Of a stretch of 64,000 bases of DNA, positions 55,563-64,000 are shown in pieces. The notes under the pieces are model-generated. The model did no database searches. It was not told where the DNA came from and saw only the letters and a list, made by a program, of their open reading frames with translations. Every line of letters begins with the position of its first letter. Position 1 is the stretch's first letter. Source of the stretch: Paenibacillus lemnae (lineage in GTDB: Bacteria; Bacillota; Bacilli; Paenibacillales; Paenibacillaceae). The translations under genes and the position numbers were made by a program. The stretch spans positions 434,001 through 498,000 of the forward strand of contig NZ_JABBPN010000003.1 of assembly GCF_012933385.1 (NCBI RefSeq). Direction: 5' to 3'.

Positions 55563-56426
55563 CTGTTTAAGCTGCTAGGCAACAAACGTCTGTTTATTAT
55601 GCTGATCGGACTTGTCACGTTTATAGCACTCATGGGATTTACACTTGGACCTCGGGTGGGGCTGACCTGGCCTGAGAAGTTCGTAAGGGATTCGGTAGGC
55701 TTTGTGCAAGGCGTATTCTACAAGCCCGCTTCTTACATAGCGGGCTTCTTTGAAGATGTGCGCAGCATGAAAGAAGTCTATGCGGAGAATGAGCGCCTGA
55801 AGAAGGCGGTCGCCCAATATGCCAGAGAGAGTGCAGAGTATCACAGTATCAAAACCGAGAACGAGACCTATATGAATCTTTTAAAATTTACAGAGGCTCA
55901 AAAAGGCAAATATGATTATGATTTCCGTCCAGCCAATGTACTCAGCGTGAATCAGGATCCGAACAACCACACACTGGTGATCGATTTGGGCTCCAAGGAC
56001 GGCGTACGGGCCAATATGTCGGTCACTTCTGTAGAAGGTATGGTGGGCGTGATCAGCCAGGTCGGTAACTTCACCTCAACGGTGAAGCTGCTGACGACGC
56101 TGGATCCACAGGATGCCAAGCGCCAGCAGATTGCTGCGACCGTATCAAACAAGGATACGTTTGGCATCATTGAAAGCTATGACAAACAAACAAAAATGCT
56201 CAAAATGACCCGGATTCCTGAAGATGACCCTGTCAAAGACGGCGATCTTATCGTATCATCCGGCAGCGGCGGCGTAATTCCGCGCGGCATGATCATTGGT
56301 AAGGTGGATAAGGTCGAGGATGGCGAATTCGGCTTGACCCGAACGGCTACGATCGATCCTGCTGCCAGCTTCCAGGAATGGAAGACGCTGCTTGTGGTGT
56401 TTACGCCAGAGGAGCCGCAGGAATGA
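55563..56426 (+). CDS. mreC: Rod-shape protein MreC, probable CUG start
   Basis: About 287 residues. A short basic N-terminus (FKLLGNKRLF) precedes a single membrane anchor (IMLIGLVTFIALMGFTLG), a coiled coil (about 65-100, EVYAENERLKKAVAQYARES) and the periplasm-side beta barrels (VLSVNQDPNNHTLVIDLGSKDGV, LIVSSGSGGVIPRGMIIGKV). In frame, the last stop is TAA 55557; no ATG, GTG or TTG occurs before ATG 55599, which has no ribosome binding site and would remove the cytoplasmic basic part. CTG 55563 lies seven bases after GAGGGTG and restores the N-K-R-L anchor of the family, so I take it as the start. Confidence 0.88.
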   Translation: MFKLLGNKRLFIMLIGLVTFIALMGFTLGPRVGLTWPEKFVRDSVGFVQGVFYKPASYIAGFFEDVRSMKEVYAENERLKKAVAQYARESAEYHSIKTENETYMNLLKFTEAQKGKYDYDFRPANVLSVNQDPNNHTLVIDLGSKDGVRANMSVTSVEGMVGVISQVGNFTSTVKLLTTLDPQDAKRQQIAATVSNKDTFGIIESYDKQTKMLKMTRIPEDDPVKDGDLIVSSGSGGVIPRGMIIGKVDKVEDGEFGLTRTATIDPAASFQEWKTLLVVFTPEEPQE

Positions 56427-56950
56427 AACGCCAGCATGTTATGATTCTGCTGCTGTTTGTTTTGTTTATCCTGCAGGGGACCATTGGGTTTTGGCTGACC
56501 CCGCCGTCGCTCCAAGGCAAGGTCTCGCCGAATCTGCTGTTTGTGGCGATCCTGTTTGCAACGATCTATTATCACCGTCATACCGGTTTGGTGCTGGGTT
56601 TGATTTTTGGCCTGCTGCATGATGTGGTATATTATGGTGAAATGATCGGTACATACTCTTTTGCCATGGGGGTCTCGGCCTATATTATCGGCCTGATTTT
56701 CAAAACACCAAGAGCTCCGCTGCCTGTGATGATGACTGCTGTCATTTTGGGAAGTCTTCTATTTGACAGTATGCTATTTGGTGTATACAAGCTGTTCAGA
56801 ATTAACCCGGACTCCTACAATTGGGCTTTGCTGAATCAAATGCTGCCCGATCTTCTGATTCATTTTGCGTTTGCCCTGCTCATTTATGTGCCTGTTCGCA
56901 AACAGCTGGACTTGATTGCGAAAGATCCCAGAAGAAGCAAGGCTTCCTAA
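56423..56950 (+). CDS. mreD: Rod-shape protein MreD
   Basis: 175 residues, about five membrane segments (MILLLFVLFILQGTIGFWL, LLFVAILFATIYYHRHTGLVLGLIFGLLHDVVYY, FAMGVSAYIIGLIF, VMMTAVILGSLLFDSML, LLIHFAFALLIYVPV). Hydrophobic partner of MreC in the elongasome. ATG overlaps the mreC stop (ATGA). Confidence 0.93.
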   Translation: MKRQHVMILLLFVLFILQGTIGFWLTPPSLQGKVSPNLLFVAILFATIYYHRHTGLVLGLIFGLLHDVVYYGEMIGTYSFAMGVSAYIIGLIFKTPRAPLPVMMTAVILGSLLFDSMLFGVYKLFRINPDSYNWALLNQMLPDLLIHFAFALLIYVPVRKQLDLIAKDPRRSKAS

Positions 56951-57034
56951 TAACGCAGATCCGACATTTTAACTAGACCAGCAGGAACTAAAGGGTCTGA
57001 CCGCGAAATGTATTTAGATGGGAGGGACAGGCAT

Positions 57035-57697
57035 ATGGCTGTAAAATCCAATCATGTGACGATTAAGGGCATCAAAGATGGCCTGGTATTCCTGCTTGAT
57101 GATCAATGTGATTTCGAGGAGCTGCTCACTGAGCTTCGATACAAGCTTGAACACAGTCACCAGAATATACTGACCGGGCCTATTATTCATGTCGATGTGA
57201 AGCTGGGCACACGCAGTATTAATGATGACGAGAAGCAGACCATTCTTGATATATTAAAGAAAAAAGGCAATCTTCTTATCCGCACCGTAGAGTCGCCGCC
57301 GATTGGACCGGAGGCAGAGCCTTTGACTGGACCTGTGGTCATGACAGGAATGGTTCGGTCTGGACAGGTTTTGCACCATGAGGGGGATTTATTGTTTATG
57401 GGGGATGTCAATCCCGGTGGGACGATCACGGCTACCGGGGATATTTATATATTGGGGGCCCTGCGGGGAACGGCACATGCTGGTGTGGAAGGCAACGAGG
57501 AAGCCATTATTGCGGCATCGTATCTTGCGCCCACACAGCTTCGGATCTCGGAACTGATCAGCAGACCGCCGGATGAGTGGGAAACCCGCGAGACTGTGAT
57601 GGAATATGCTTATTTGCAGGATGGTGTCATGAAGATTGACAAAATCAGCAACATCGCTCGTTTGGGCCGGGATTTTAATGTGTTTAAAGGGGTGTAG
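57035..57697 (+). CDS. minC: Septum-site determining protein MinC
   Basis: FtsZ polymerisation inhibitor. 220 residues; N-terminal domain about 1-100 (VTIKGIKDGLVFLLDD) and C-terminal beta-helix dimerisation/MinD-binding domain (GDVNPGGTITATGDIYILGALRGTAHAG, near residue 135, with the conserved NPGG and ATGDI). ATG 57035 has GGGAGGG eight bases upstream, better than the earlier in-frame ATG at 57008. minD follows three bases after the stop. Confidence 0.95.
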   Translation: MAVKSNHVTIKGIKDGLVFLLDDQCDFEELLTELRYKLEHSHQNILTGPIIHVDVKLGTRSINDDEKQTILDILKKKGNLLIRTVESPPIGPEAEPLTGPVVMTGMVRSGQVLHHEGDLLFMGDVNPGGTITATGDIYILGALRGTAHAGVEGNEEAIIAASYLAPTQLRISELISRPPDEWETRETVMEYAYLQDGVMKIDKISNIARLGRDFNVFKGV

Positions 57698-57700
57698 AAC

Positions 57701-58495
57701 ATGGGAGAGGCAATTGTCGTAACATCAGGCAAAGGCGGAGTCGGCAAAACGACGACCTCGGCAAACATTGGAACGGCCCTGGCGCTTTTGGGCAAAAAGG
57801 TTTGTCTGGTGGACACGGATATCGGACTGCGGAATCTGGATGTCGTGATGGGTTTGGAAAACCGGATCATTTATGATCTCTGCGACGTAGCGGAGGGACG
57901 ATGCCGTCTGAATCAGGCATTGATCAAGGACAAGCGCTTTGATGAGCTGTACATGCTGCCTGCTGCCCAGACCAAGGATAAGAATGCCGTTTCACCGGAG
58001 CAGGTGAAGGATATTGTCCTGGAACTGAAAAAGGAATACGAATATGTCATTATCGATTGTCCTGCCGGTATTGAACAGGGCTTCAAGAATGCAATTGCCG
58101 GAGCAGATAAGGCAATTGTGGTCACTACCCCCGAGAATGCAGCTGTACGCGACGCAGACCGGATTATCGGGCTGTTGGAGAACTCTGAAGTGGAATCACC
58201 GAAGCTTGTGGTGAACCGGATCCGGCCCAATATGGTGAAATCGGGAGACATGCTGGAGATTGAGGATATTCTCCAGGTGCTTAACATTGATTTGATTGGT
58301 ATCGTACCGGATGATGAGATGGTCATCAAGGCGGCCAACAGCGGTGAGCCTACGGTGATGAATCCTAATTCCCAGGCAGCCATTGCTTACCGGAACATCG
58401 CCAGACGAATTTTGGGTGATACGGTTCCCCTGATGCAGATTCATCAGAAAAAAGGGATGTTTACACGTTTCAAGAAATTTTTCGGCATGGGTTAG
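57701..58495 (+). CDS. minD: Septum-site determining protein MinD
   Basis: Membrane-associated ATPase recruiting MinC. 264 residues. Deviant Walker A GKGGVGKTTTSANIG near residue 10 (the signature second lysine present), LVDTDIGLRNLDVVMGLENR, DCPAGIEQGFKNA, and a C-terminal amphipathic membrane-targeting helix GMFTRFKKFFG. In B. subtilis MinD positions MinC via DivIVA. It ends the mre-min cluster at a terminator. Confidence 0.98.
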   Translation: MGEAIVVTSGKGGVGKTTTSANIGTALALLGKKVCLVDTDIGLRNLDVVMGLENRIIYDLCDVAEGRCRLNQALIKDKRFDELYMLPAAQTKDKNAVSPEQVKDIVLELKKEYEYVIIDCPAGIEQGFKNAIAGADKAIVVTTPENAAVRDADRIIGLLENSEVESPKLVVNRIRPNMVKSGDMLEIEDILQVLNIDLIGIVPDDEMVIKAANSGEPTVMNPNSQAAIAYRNIARRILGDTVPLMQIHQKKGMFTRFKKFFGMG

Positions 58496-58520
58496 GCATC
58501 ATTATAATTATAGAGTTTCG

Positions 58521-58549
58521 CCGGTGAGGGAATGCCTCACCGGTTTTTT
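58521..58549 (+). terminator. Terminator after minD
   Basis: CCGGTGAGG (58521-58529) pairs with 58535-58543, followed by T6. Confidence 0.92.
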
Positions 58550-58687
58550 GTATTTTCCAACTCCCGTTTCAAGCAGCTTCATCCAGATAGGGGTTCTCTC
58601 ATATGTCCTTTCCTCGATGGCTTGTTCTAAACCTCTTTTCACGTTTCATAAGATAGAGTAAAACAAGCCCCAAGGGGGAGAGTTTGA

Positions 58688-59572
58688 ATGGATATTCGAT
58701 CTTCGGTAAGACATAGAAGGCAGGCACGGATCAAGGAGTTATTGGATGACAAAAACCGCGAAGAAGTTTCGGAATTATCATGGCCTGAGACTGTTCCAGG
58801 CAGCAATAAAGGGCCTGCACACCAGCCGGCTGCTGCTGCCTTGCCAGAATCTCAAATGAAACCGCCCGAGGAACGGGATCCTGAAATATTATGGAAACAG
58901 GGATATAGAAGCTGGTATGACAGTCCGACAGATCACCCTAAACCGCCTAAAACGTCATTCATAGGAAGCATGCTGAAGCGCTGTTTGGTCAGCGGTATAT
59001 TGTTTGGTGCCGTCTGGGGGGTGTTTAAGTTGGAGGAACCATGGGCATTTCGTGTCCAGATGTTCGTCCTTGATGGACTAAGCCGGGAGATGGATTTTCA
59101 AGCGGCACAGGTCTGGTATGAGGATCATTTTGGCGGAGCACCGTCATTCATTCCGATTTTCGGACAAGACAACCCGGAGTCGACCAAGGTCAATGGTGGA
59201 ATCTCATTGATTCCTCCATTAAACGGAAGCATGGTGCAGCCGTTTGCTGTGGATATGAATGGCGTGAAACTCGTTCCCGCCGAGGGTTCTTTATACGCCA
59301 GGGAAGTGAAAAGCGTGGATTCCGGTCGTGTGCTCCAGGTGAGTACATTAAGCGACGGTACGCTGGCTGTTCAAATCCAGCATACCAACGGAAAGACTGC
59401 GCTCTACAGCGGATTGGGGGAAACGTCTCTTAAAGTGAGCAGCTGGGTACAGGGAGGGGAAGTGGTAGGAATACTGCCATCGGTCTCAGGATCTGAGCAG
59501 CAGCCGGTACTGTACTTTATGCTGAAAGAAGGAGACCGCCCCATGGACCCGGCAGAAGTGATCTCGTTTTGA
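58688..59572 (+). CDS. spoIVFA: SpoIVFA, sigma-K processing regulator
   Basis: 294 residues. Charged cytoplasmic N-terminus (SVRHRRQARIKELLDDKN), one membrane segment near 100-118 (CLVSGILFGAVWGVFKL), and an outside M23/LytM-like domain (NGSMVQPFAVDMNGVKLVPAEGSLYAREVKSVDSGRV...HTNGKTALYSGL) without the full metal-binding set, as in SpoIVFA. In B. subtilis it holds SpoIVFB inactive with BofA until the forespore signal. CATAAGAT at 58647-58654 is a possible sigma-E -10 (6 of 8), but the -35 is poor. Its stop overlaps the spoIVFB start. Confidence 0.9.
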   Translation: MDIRSSVRHRRQARIKELLDDKNREEVSELSWPETVPGSNKGPAHQPAAAALPESQMKPPEERDPEILWKQGYRSWYDSPTDHPKPPKTSFIGSMLKRCLVSGILFGAVWGVFKLEEPWAFRVQMFVLDGLSREMDFQAAQVWYEDHFGGAPSFIPIFGQDNPESTKVNGGISLIPPLNGSMVQPFAVDMNGVKLVPAEGSLYAREVKSVDSGRVLQVSTLSDGTLAVQIQHTNGKTALYSGLGETSLKVSSWVQGGEVVGILPSVSGSEQQPVLYFMLKEGDRPMDPAEVISF

Positions 59573-60432
59573 TTACCATCAGGGGGACGGTATTATCGCT
59601 GCACCCTCTCTTTGTCATCATTATGCTGGCTTCCGTGGTCACCGGCAATTTCCTGGAGCTGCTGACCTTGTTTACCATTGTATTTATTCATGAATTAGGA
59701 CACGCGGGCGCTGCGGCGGCCATGGGATTCAAGGTTCGGTCGATCCAGATGCTTCCGTTCGGGGGCGTCGCTGTCATTGAAGACAATGGTCGAATGAATG
59801 CATACCGGGAAATGGTGATCGCTCTGGCTGGTCCGCTTCAAAATGCCGTTATGATTGGAGCCGGCATGCTCTGTCAAAGTATGGGGTGGGGAGATGCCCA
59901 GTTTCTGGGTTATATTATACAAAGCAATATTATCATCGCATTATTCAATCTTCTTCCGATTCTCCCGCTGGACGGAGGGAAGCTGCTTCAGGCAGCTATC
60001 AGTTTGTTTGCGCCATATCATTCCACGCTCATTTGGACTTCGAGGGCAGGTCTAGCCTGCAGTGTGATCATGCTGGTTTATGCTCTGCTGCCTTTGATAC
60101 ATGGGAAGGGCGTGCAGCTAAACCTGATCCTGATCGGATTATTTCTCGTTTACTCCAATTTCGAAGACTACCGGAATATTCCGTATCGCTTTTTGAGATT
60201 TTTGGTGAATCGTAACCGGAGTTATGAGGACCAGGAGCAGGAATCCGGAGCAGCTCAGCCAATCGTTGCGGATTCATCGAAACCTTTGGATGACATTTTG
60301 CGTTTATTCAAAAGAGAGAAATATCATCTGATCTATGTCATGAGCCGAAGCGGAGGTCTGTTGGCGGTTTTGCCGGAACAGCAGGTGATCGCTTCCTATT
60401 TTTCAACCAAAAATCCTCCGCTCAAGAGATAG
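59569..60432 (+). CDS. spoIVFB: SpoIVFB, intramembrane metalloprotease processing pro-sigma-K
   Basis: 287-residue site-2-protease-type enzyme. Zinc motif HELGH at residues 41-45 inside a membrane helix (FTIVFIHELGHAGAAA), third ligand region NLLPILPLDGGK near 128, and further membrane segments. The C-terminal 70 residues look like a CBS-type domain (LDDILRLFKREKYHLIYVMSRSGGLLAVLPEQQV), which senses ATP in B. subtilis. The start is TTG 59569, within the spoIVFA stop (TTGA), with no clear ribosome binding site of its own, so translation probably depends on coupling. Confidence 0.93.
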   Translation: MITIRGTVLSLHPLFVIIMLASVVTGNFLELLTLFTIVFIHELGHAGAAAAMGFKVRSIQMLPFGGVAVIEDNGRMNAYREMVIALAGPLQNAVMIGAGMLCQSMGWGDAQFLGYIIQSNIIIALFNLLPILPLDGGKLLQAAISLFAPYHSTLIWTSRAGLACSVIMLVYALLPLIHGKGVQLNLILIGLFLVYSNFEDYRNIPYRFLRFLVNRNRSYEDQEQESGAAQPIVADSSKPLDDILRLFKREKYHLIYVMSRSGGLLAVLPEQQVIASYFSTKNPPLKR

Positions 60433-60496
60433 TCTGCTGCAGTGTGGTGTATGATAGGGTGATATAAACAGCAGTCTTCTATAAAGAGGTGAAGCC

Positions 60497-61723
60497 ATGA
60501 AGCAAATGATCATTCACAGTGAGCCTGAAATTCTCCAGCTTGCCCTTATGGAAGACGGCATACTCGTTGAATATGCATCAGAACGAAGCCCTGAGCAGAG
60601 CGTAGCCGGCAGTTTTTACAAGGGCCGGATTGTTAATGTTGTTCCGGGAATGCAGGCAGCATTTGTCGATATTGGATTGCGCAAAAATGCTTTTTTATAT
60701 GTGGATGATATACTGCACCCTCATTTGGAGAAGCAGCCGAAGAATAAGCCCCCCATCTCTGAGCTCCTCTCTACAGGACAGGAGATGGTCGTTCAAGTCG
60801 TCAAAGAATCCAGAGGTGGCAAGGGTGCGCGGGTAACGACTCATTATTCTCTGCCGGGCCGATTTATGGTGTATATGCCGGAGTCCGGTTATGTGGCGGT
60901 ATCGAAGAAAATTTCCCGGGAAGCAGAAAGAACCCGTCTTAAGGTGCTCGGAGAGTCTTTGAAACAGGGTAATGAGGGAATCATCATGCGTACTGTAACA
61001 GAAAACGAGACATCGGAAGCGATTAGAGGCGATCTAGAGTGGCTGCGCAAGTTGTGGAACCGAATTGGTGAACAAGCCCGCAAACATCAGGCTCCCTCTC
61101 TGCTTCATAGAGAGTCGGGGATTGTACAGCGGTTCATCCGGGATGCATTTGATCCGGGACGTGACGAGCTGGTGGTGGACCGGGCTTCAGAGGCGCAAGC
61201 CATAAACGATTATCTGGAGATGCTTGTTCCAGGCAGCAGGCCATGTGCAAGGATATATGGAAGCAGTGAGCCGATTTTTCAGGCATTTGGTGTAAAAGAA
61301 CAGCTGAAAGCCGCATTTTCAAGGCAGGTGGCATTGCCTGACGGGGGGACCATCGTGCTGGATCAGACGGAAGCCCTAACTGTCATTGATGTAAACACGG
61401 CAAAATATACCGGAGGCAGCAATCTGGAGGAAACCGTAACCCGGACTAATATAAGTGCCGCCAGAGAAATTGCCAGGCTGCTGCGTCTGAGAGACATTGG
61501 CGGTATCATCATCGTAGATTTTATTGATATGATCGAAGAAAACAGCCGTGCTCAGGTGCTCCAGGCGATGGAAGAAGGAATAAGCAAAGACCGGACAAAA
61601 TGTGTCGTTCTCGGCTGGACCAAGCTGGGATTGCTGGAGATGACGCGAAAACAGGCGAGGGAAAGCCTGGCCGACCCTTTTCAAAGAACATGCAGGACAT
61701 GCGGCGGCACTGGAATCCTTTAG
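60497..61723 (+). CDS. rng: Ribonuclease G/E family endoribonuclease
   Basis: 408 residues, RNase G size. An S1-like domain at about 38-120 (GSFYKGRIVNVVPGMQAAFVDIGLRKNAFLYV), the RNase H-like and DNase I-like catalytic core with the metal-binding ALTVIDVNTAKYTGGSNLEETVTRTN near 294 and IIIVDFIDM near 335, and the C-terminal zinc-link CRTCGGTGIL (C-x-x-C). B. subtilis lacks this enzyme and uses RNase Y/J; several Paenibacillus and clostridia have it. AAAGAGGTG lies before the ATG. Placed between spoIVFB and rplU. Confidence 0.95.
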   Translation: MKQMIIHSEPEILQLALMEDGILVEYASERSPEQSVAGSFYKGRIVNVVPGMQAAFVDIGLRKNAFLYVDDILHPHLEKQPKNKPPISELLSTGQEMVVQVVKESRGGKGARVTTHYSLPGRFMVYMPESGYVAVSKKISREAERTRLKVLGESLKQGNEGIIMRTVTENETSEAIRGDLEWLRKLWNRIGEQARKHQAPSLLHRESGIVQRFIRDAFDPGRDELVVDRASEAQAINDYLEMLVPGSRPCARIYGSSEPIFQAFGVKEQLKAAFSRQVALPDGGTIVLDQTEALTVIDVNTAKYTGGSNLEETVTRTNISAAREIARLLRLRDIGGIIIVDFIDMIEENSRAQVLQAMEEGISKDRTKCVVLGWTKLGLLEMTRKQARESLADPFQRTCRTCGGTGIL

Positions 61724-61744
61724 CGTGATTTAGAAGGATAATTG

Positions 61745-61773
61745 TTGACCATGGGATTCATTTATGTTAAGAT
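61745..61773 (+). promoter_or_regulatory. Promoter of rplU-prp-rpmA
   Basis: TTGACC (61745-61750), 17 bases, TAAGAT (61768-61773). Confidence 0.8.
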
Positions 61774-61781
61774 CATCAGGT

Positions 61782-61904
61782 ATGTGTCCAGCGAAGATTT
61801 GCTGCACATGCTGTAACCGCTCCGGTCAGGTCGACAAGGACGGTCAATGATATTGATCGGACACCTGAATCAGGCGAGTCTGAGACATGAGGAGGTGCAA
61901 GCAA
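61782..61904 (+). promoter_or_regulatory. Probable L21 leader RNA
   Basis: The 120-base leader before rplU can fold: GTGTCC (61784-61789) pairs with GGACAC (61859-61864), enclosing smaller helices around CAGCGAAGATTTGCTG and GACGGTC. Bacillota rplU messages carry the L21 leader, thought to mediate autoregulation, so this is the likely identity. I could not test it against the family model. Confidence 0.55.
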
Positions 61905-62216
61905 ATGTACGCTATTATCGAAACTGGTGGTAAACAATACAAAGTCCAAGAGGGCGATGTGCTGTTCATCGAGAAACTGACTGCAGGTGACGGCGAAAGC
62001 GTGACTTTCGACCGTGTACTGGCCGTATCCAATGGGGATGGTCTGGTAGCGGGTACACCGGTTGTATCCGGAGCATCCGTAACTGCAAAGGTAGAGAAGC
62101 ACGGTAAAGGTCGCAAGATCGTTGTATACAAATACAAGCCGAAGAAGAACTACCATAAGAAGCAAGGTCATCGTCAACCTTACACTAAAGTAACGATCGA
62201 GAAAATCCAGGCGTAA
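61905..62216 (+). CDS. rplU: 50S ribosomal protein L21
   Basis: 103 residues: [19 protein letters not shown] at the start and the C-terminal [29 protein letters not shown] signature of L21. GAGGAGGTG is a strong ribosome binding site. First gene of rplU-prp-rpmA. Confidence 0.98.
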   Translation: MYAIIETGGKQYKVQEGDVLFIEKLTAGDGESVTFDRVLAVSNGDGLVAGTPVVSGASVTAKVEKHGKGRKIVVYKYKPKKNYHKKQGHRQPYTKVTIEKIQA

Positions 62217-62229
62217 GAAGGTGCGGTAA

Positions 62230-62574
62230 TTGATTACTGTACAGGTTCATCGCAAGGAGAATGGAAACATTCATGGCTTTGAAGTCAAGGGACATGCAGG
62301 TTATGCTGATCCTGGGCAAGATATCGTGTGTGCGGGAGTATCCAGTGTGACTGTAGGTACAGTGAACTCCATTGAAGCACTAACGGATACGGTCATGGAT
62401 GCTGAGATGAAAGGTGGATTTCTAAGTGCGGTGCTGCCGCATAACATGAATGAAGCAGTATCAGATCAGGTCCAGCTGCTTCTCGAATCTATGGTGCTGA
62501 TGTTGCAAGGAATTGCAGATTCATACCGTGAGTATATTCAAATACAAGAAAGTATCATTAAAAGAAGGAGGTAG
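62230..62574 (+). CDS. prp: Ribosomal-processing cysteine protease Prp
   Basis: 114 residues, homologue of B. subtilis YsxB. Catalytic His22 in KGHAGYADPGQD and Cys34 in IVCAGVSSV, the same positions reported for S. aureus Prp. It removes the N-terminal extension of L27, encoded by the next gene, which indeed carries such an extension. TTG start, AAGAAGGTG upstream. Lies between rplU and rpmA, as in other Bacillota. Confidence 0.96.
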   Translation: MITVQVHRKENGNIHGFEVKGHAGYADPGQDIVCAGVSSVTVGTVNSIEALTDTVMDAEMKGGFLSAVLPHNMNEAVSDQVQLLLESMVLMLQGIADSYREYIQIQESIIKRRR

Positions 62575-62580
62575 GCTGAT

Positions 62581-62892
62581 ATGTTGAAATTGGATCTTCA
62601 GTTATTCGCATCGAAAAAAGGTGTAGGTTCCACAAAGAACGGACGGGACAGCCGCTCGAAGCGTCTTGGTACGAAGCGTGCGGACGGTCAAGCTGTTTCC
62701 GGCGGAAGCATCTTGGTTCGCCAGCGCGGAACGAAAATTCACCCAGGCACAAACGTGGGCATCGGTAAAGACGATACACTGTTTGCGAAAGTCGATGGCG
62801 TTGTGAAATTCGAACGTTGGGGTCGTGATCGCAAGAAAGTGAGCGTCTACCCGGTTGAGGTCGCTCCTGTAGCGGCTGCGGTTGAGGCTTAA
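62581..62892 (+). CDS. rpmA: 50S ribosomal protein L27 (with Prp-cleaved leader)
   Basis: 103 residues. The N-terminus MLKLDLQLF is the extension removed by Prp to leave [15 protein letters not shown], the mature L27 start that reaches the peptidyl-transferase centre. [23 protein letters not shown] is the L27 signature. AGGAGG precedes it. A strong terminator follows. Confidence 0.98.
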   Translation: MLKLDLQLFASKKGVGSTKNGRDSRSKRLGTKRADGQAVSGGSILVRQRGTKIHPGTNVGIGKDDTLFAKVDGVVKFERWGRDRKKVSVYPVEVAPVAAAVEA

Positions 62893-62919
62893 TCGTCTCA
62901 GGACTGGCTTACAGTTAAA

Positions 62920-62955
62920 GAAGTCTCCGGCACTATGCCGGAGACTTCTTTTTTT
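62920..62955 (+). terminator. Terminator after rpmA
   Basis: GAAGTCTCCGGCA (62920-62932) pairs with 62936-62948 across a 3-base loop, then T7. Confidence 0.95.
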
Positions 62956-63007
62956 GAATAGGGTCTATTGTTATTTACATTACGTGATGAATCCCCAATA
63001 AAGTCTA

Positions 63008-63016
63008 TGGTATACT
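63008..63016 (+). promoter_or_regulatory. Extended -10 promoter of spo0B-obg
   Basis: TGGTATACT (TG-n-TATACT) about 45 bases before spo0B; no convincing -35. Confidence 0.6.
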
Positions 63017-63058
63017 GGGAATTGGTGAAAGTAACCAGTAGAGGAACGGGGAGAAGTC

Positions 63059-64000
<942 letters not shown>

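Overview
The window is a chromosomal segment of an endospore-forming Bacillota bacterium, most likely Paenibacillus. The reasons are moderate G+C content, strong purine-rich ribosome binding sites, T-box leaders, sporulation genes (gerM, lonB, spoVID, spoIIB, spoIVFA/FB, spo0B) and gene order close to the Bacillus subtilis gerM-rph-rdgB / ysoA-tig-clpX-lonB-lon-engB-hem / spoVID-valS-folC-spoIIB-maf-radC-mreBCD-minCD-spoIVF-rplU-prp-rpmA-spo0B-obg series. Almost everything is core genome. I see no prophage, insertion sequence, CRISPR array or rRNA.

Layout. 1-3234: 3' part of proS, a methyltransferase and a metallo-beta-lactamase-fold hydrolase, coupled by overlaps. 3235-4313: a gene-free stretch of about 1.1 kb with palindromes and a 100-bp direct repeat. 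4314-9103: glycogen genes glgC-glgD-glgP. 9226-13384: a nucleotidyltransferase, pgpA (minus strand), then gerM-rph-rdgB. 13471-18428: asnB (minus), two unrecognised small proteins, a secreted protein with a copper-amine-oxidase-type N-terminal domain and a small membrane protein (minus). 18598-22633: a segment bracketed by two convergent, identical tRNA-Arg(UCU) genes and holding a T-box-controlled divergent arginyl-tRNA synthetase and a methyltransferase, with several kinds of repeat. 22814-33508: proteostasis cluster ysoA-tig-clpP-clpX-(ispG)-lonB-lon-engB. 33708-35006: a conserved unknown protein and S-adenosylmethionine decarboxylase. 35286-43998: haem/sirohaem operon hemA-hemX-sirC-hemC-cobA/hemD-hemB-hemL plus an RluA-type pseudouridine synthase. 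44178-51395: spoVID, T-box-valS, folC, murC. 51568-58495: spoIIB, maf, radC, mreBCD, minCD (division and cell shape). 58688-64000: spoIVFA/FB, rng, rplU-prp-rpmA, spo0B and the start of obg.

The genes group by task: protein quality control, tetrapyrrole synthesis, cell-shape and septum placement, and the sporulation phosphorelay and sigma-K checkpoint. The least ordinary parts are the tRNA-Arg-bracketed segment with its tandem tRNA-3'-end repeats, the palindrome families, and two genes (the ysoA homologue and mreC) whose best start codons appear to be AUA and CUG. I did not find a clearly new multi-gene system. The tRNA-Arg/ArgRS segment is the best candidate for something undescribed.
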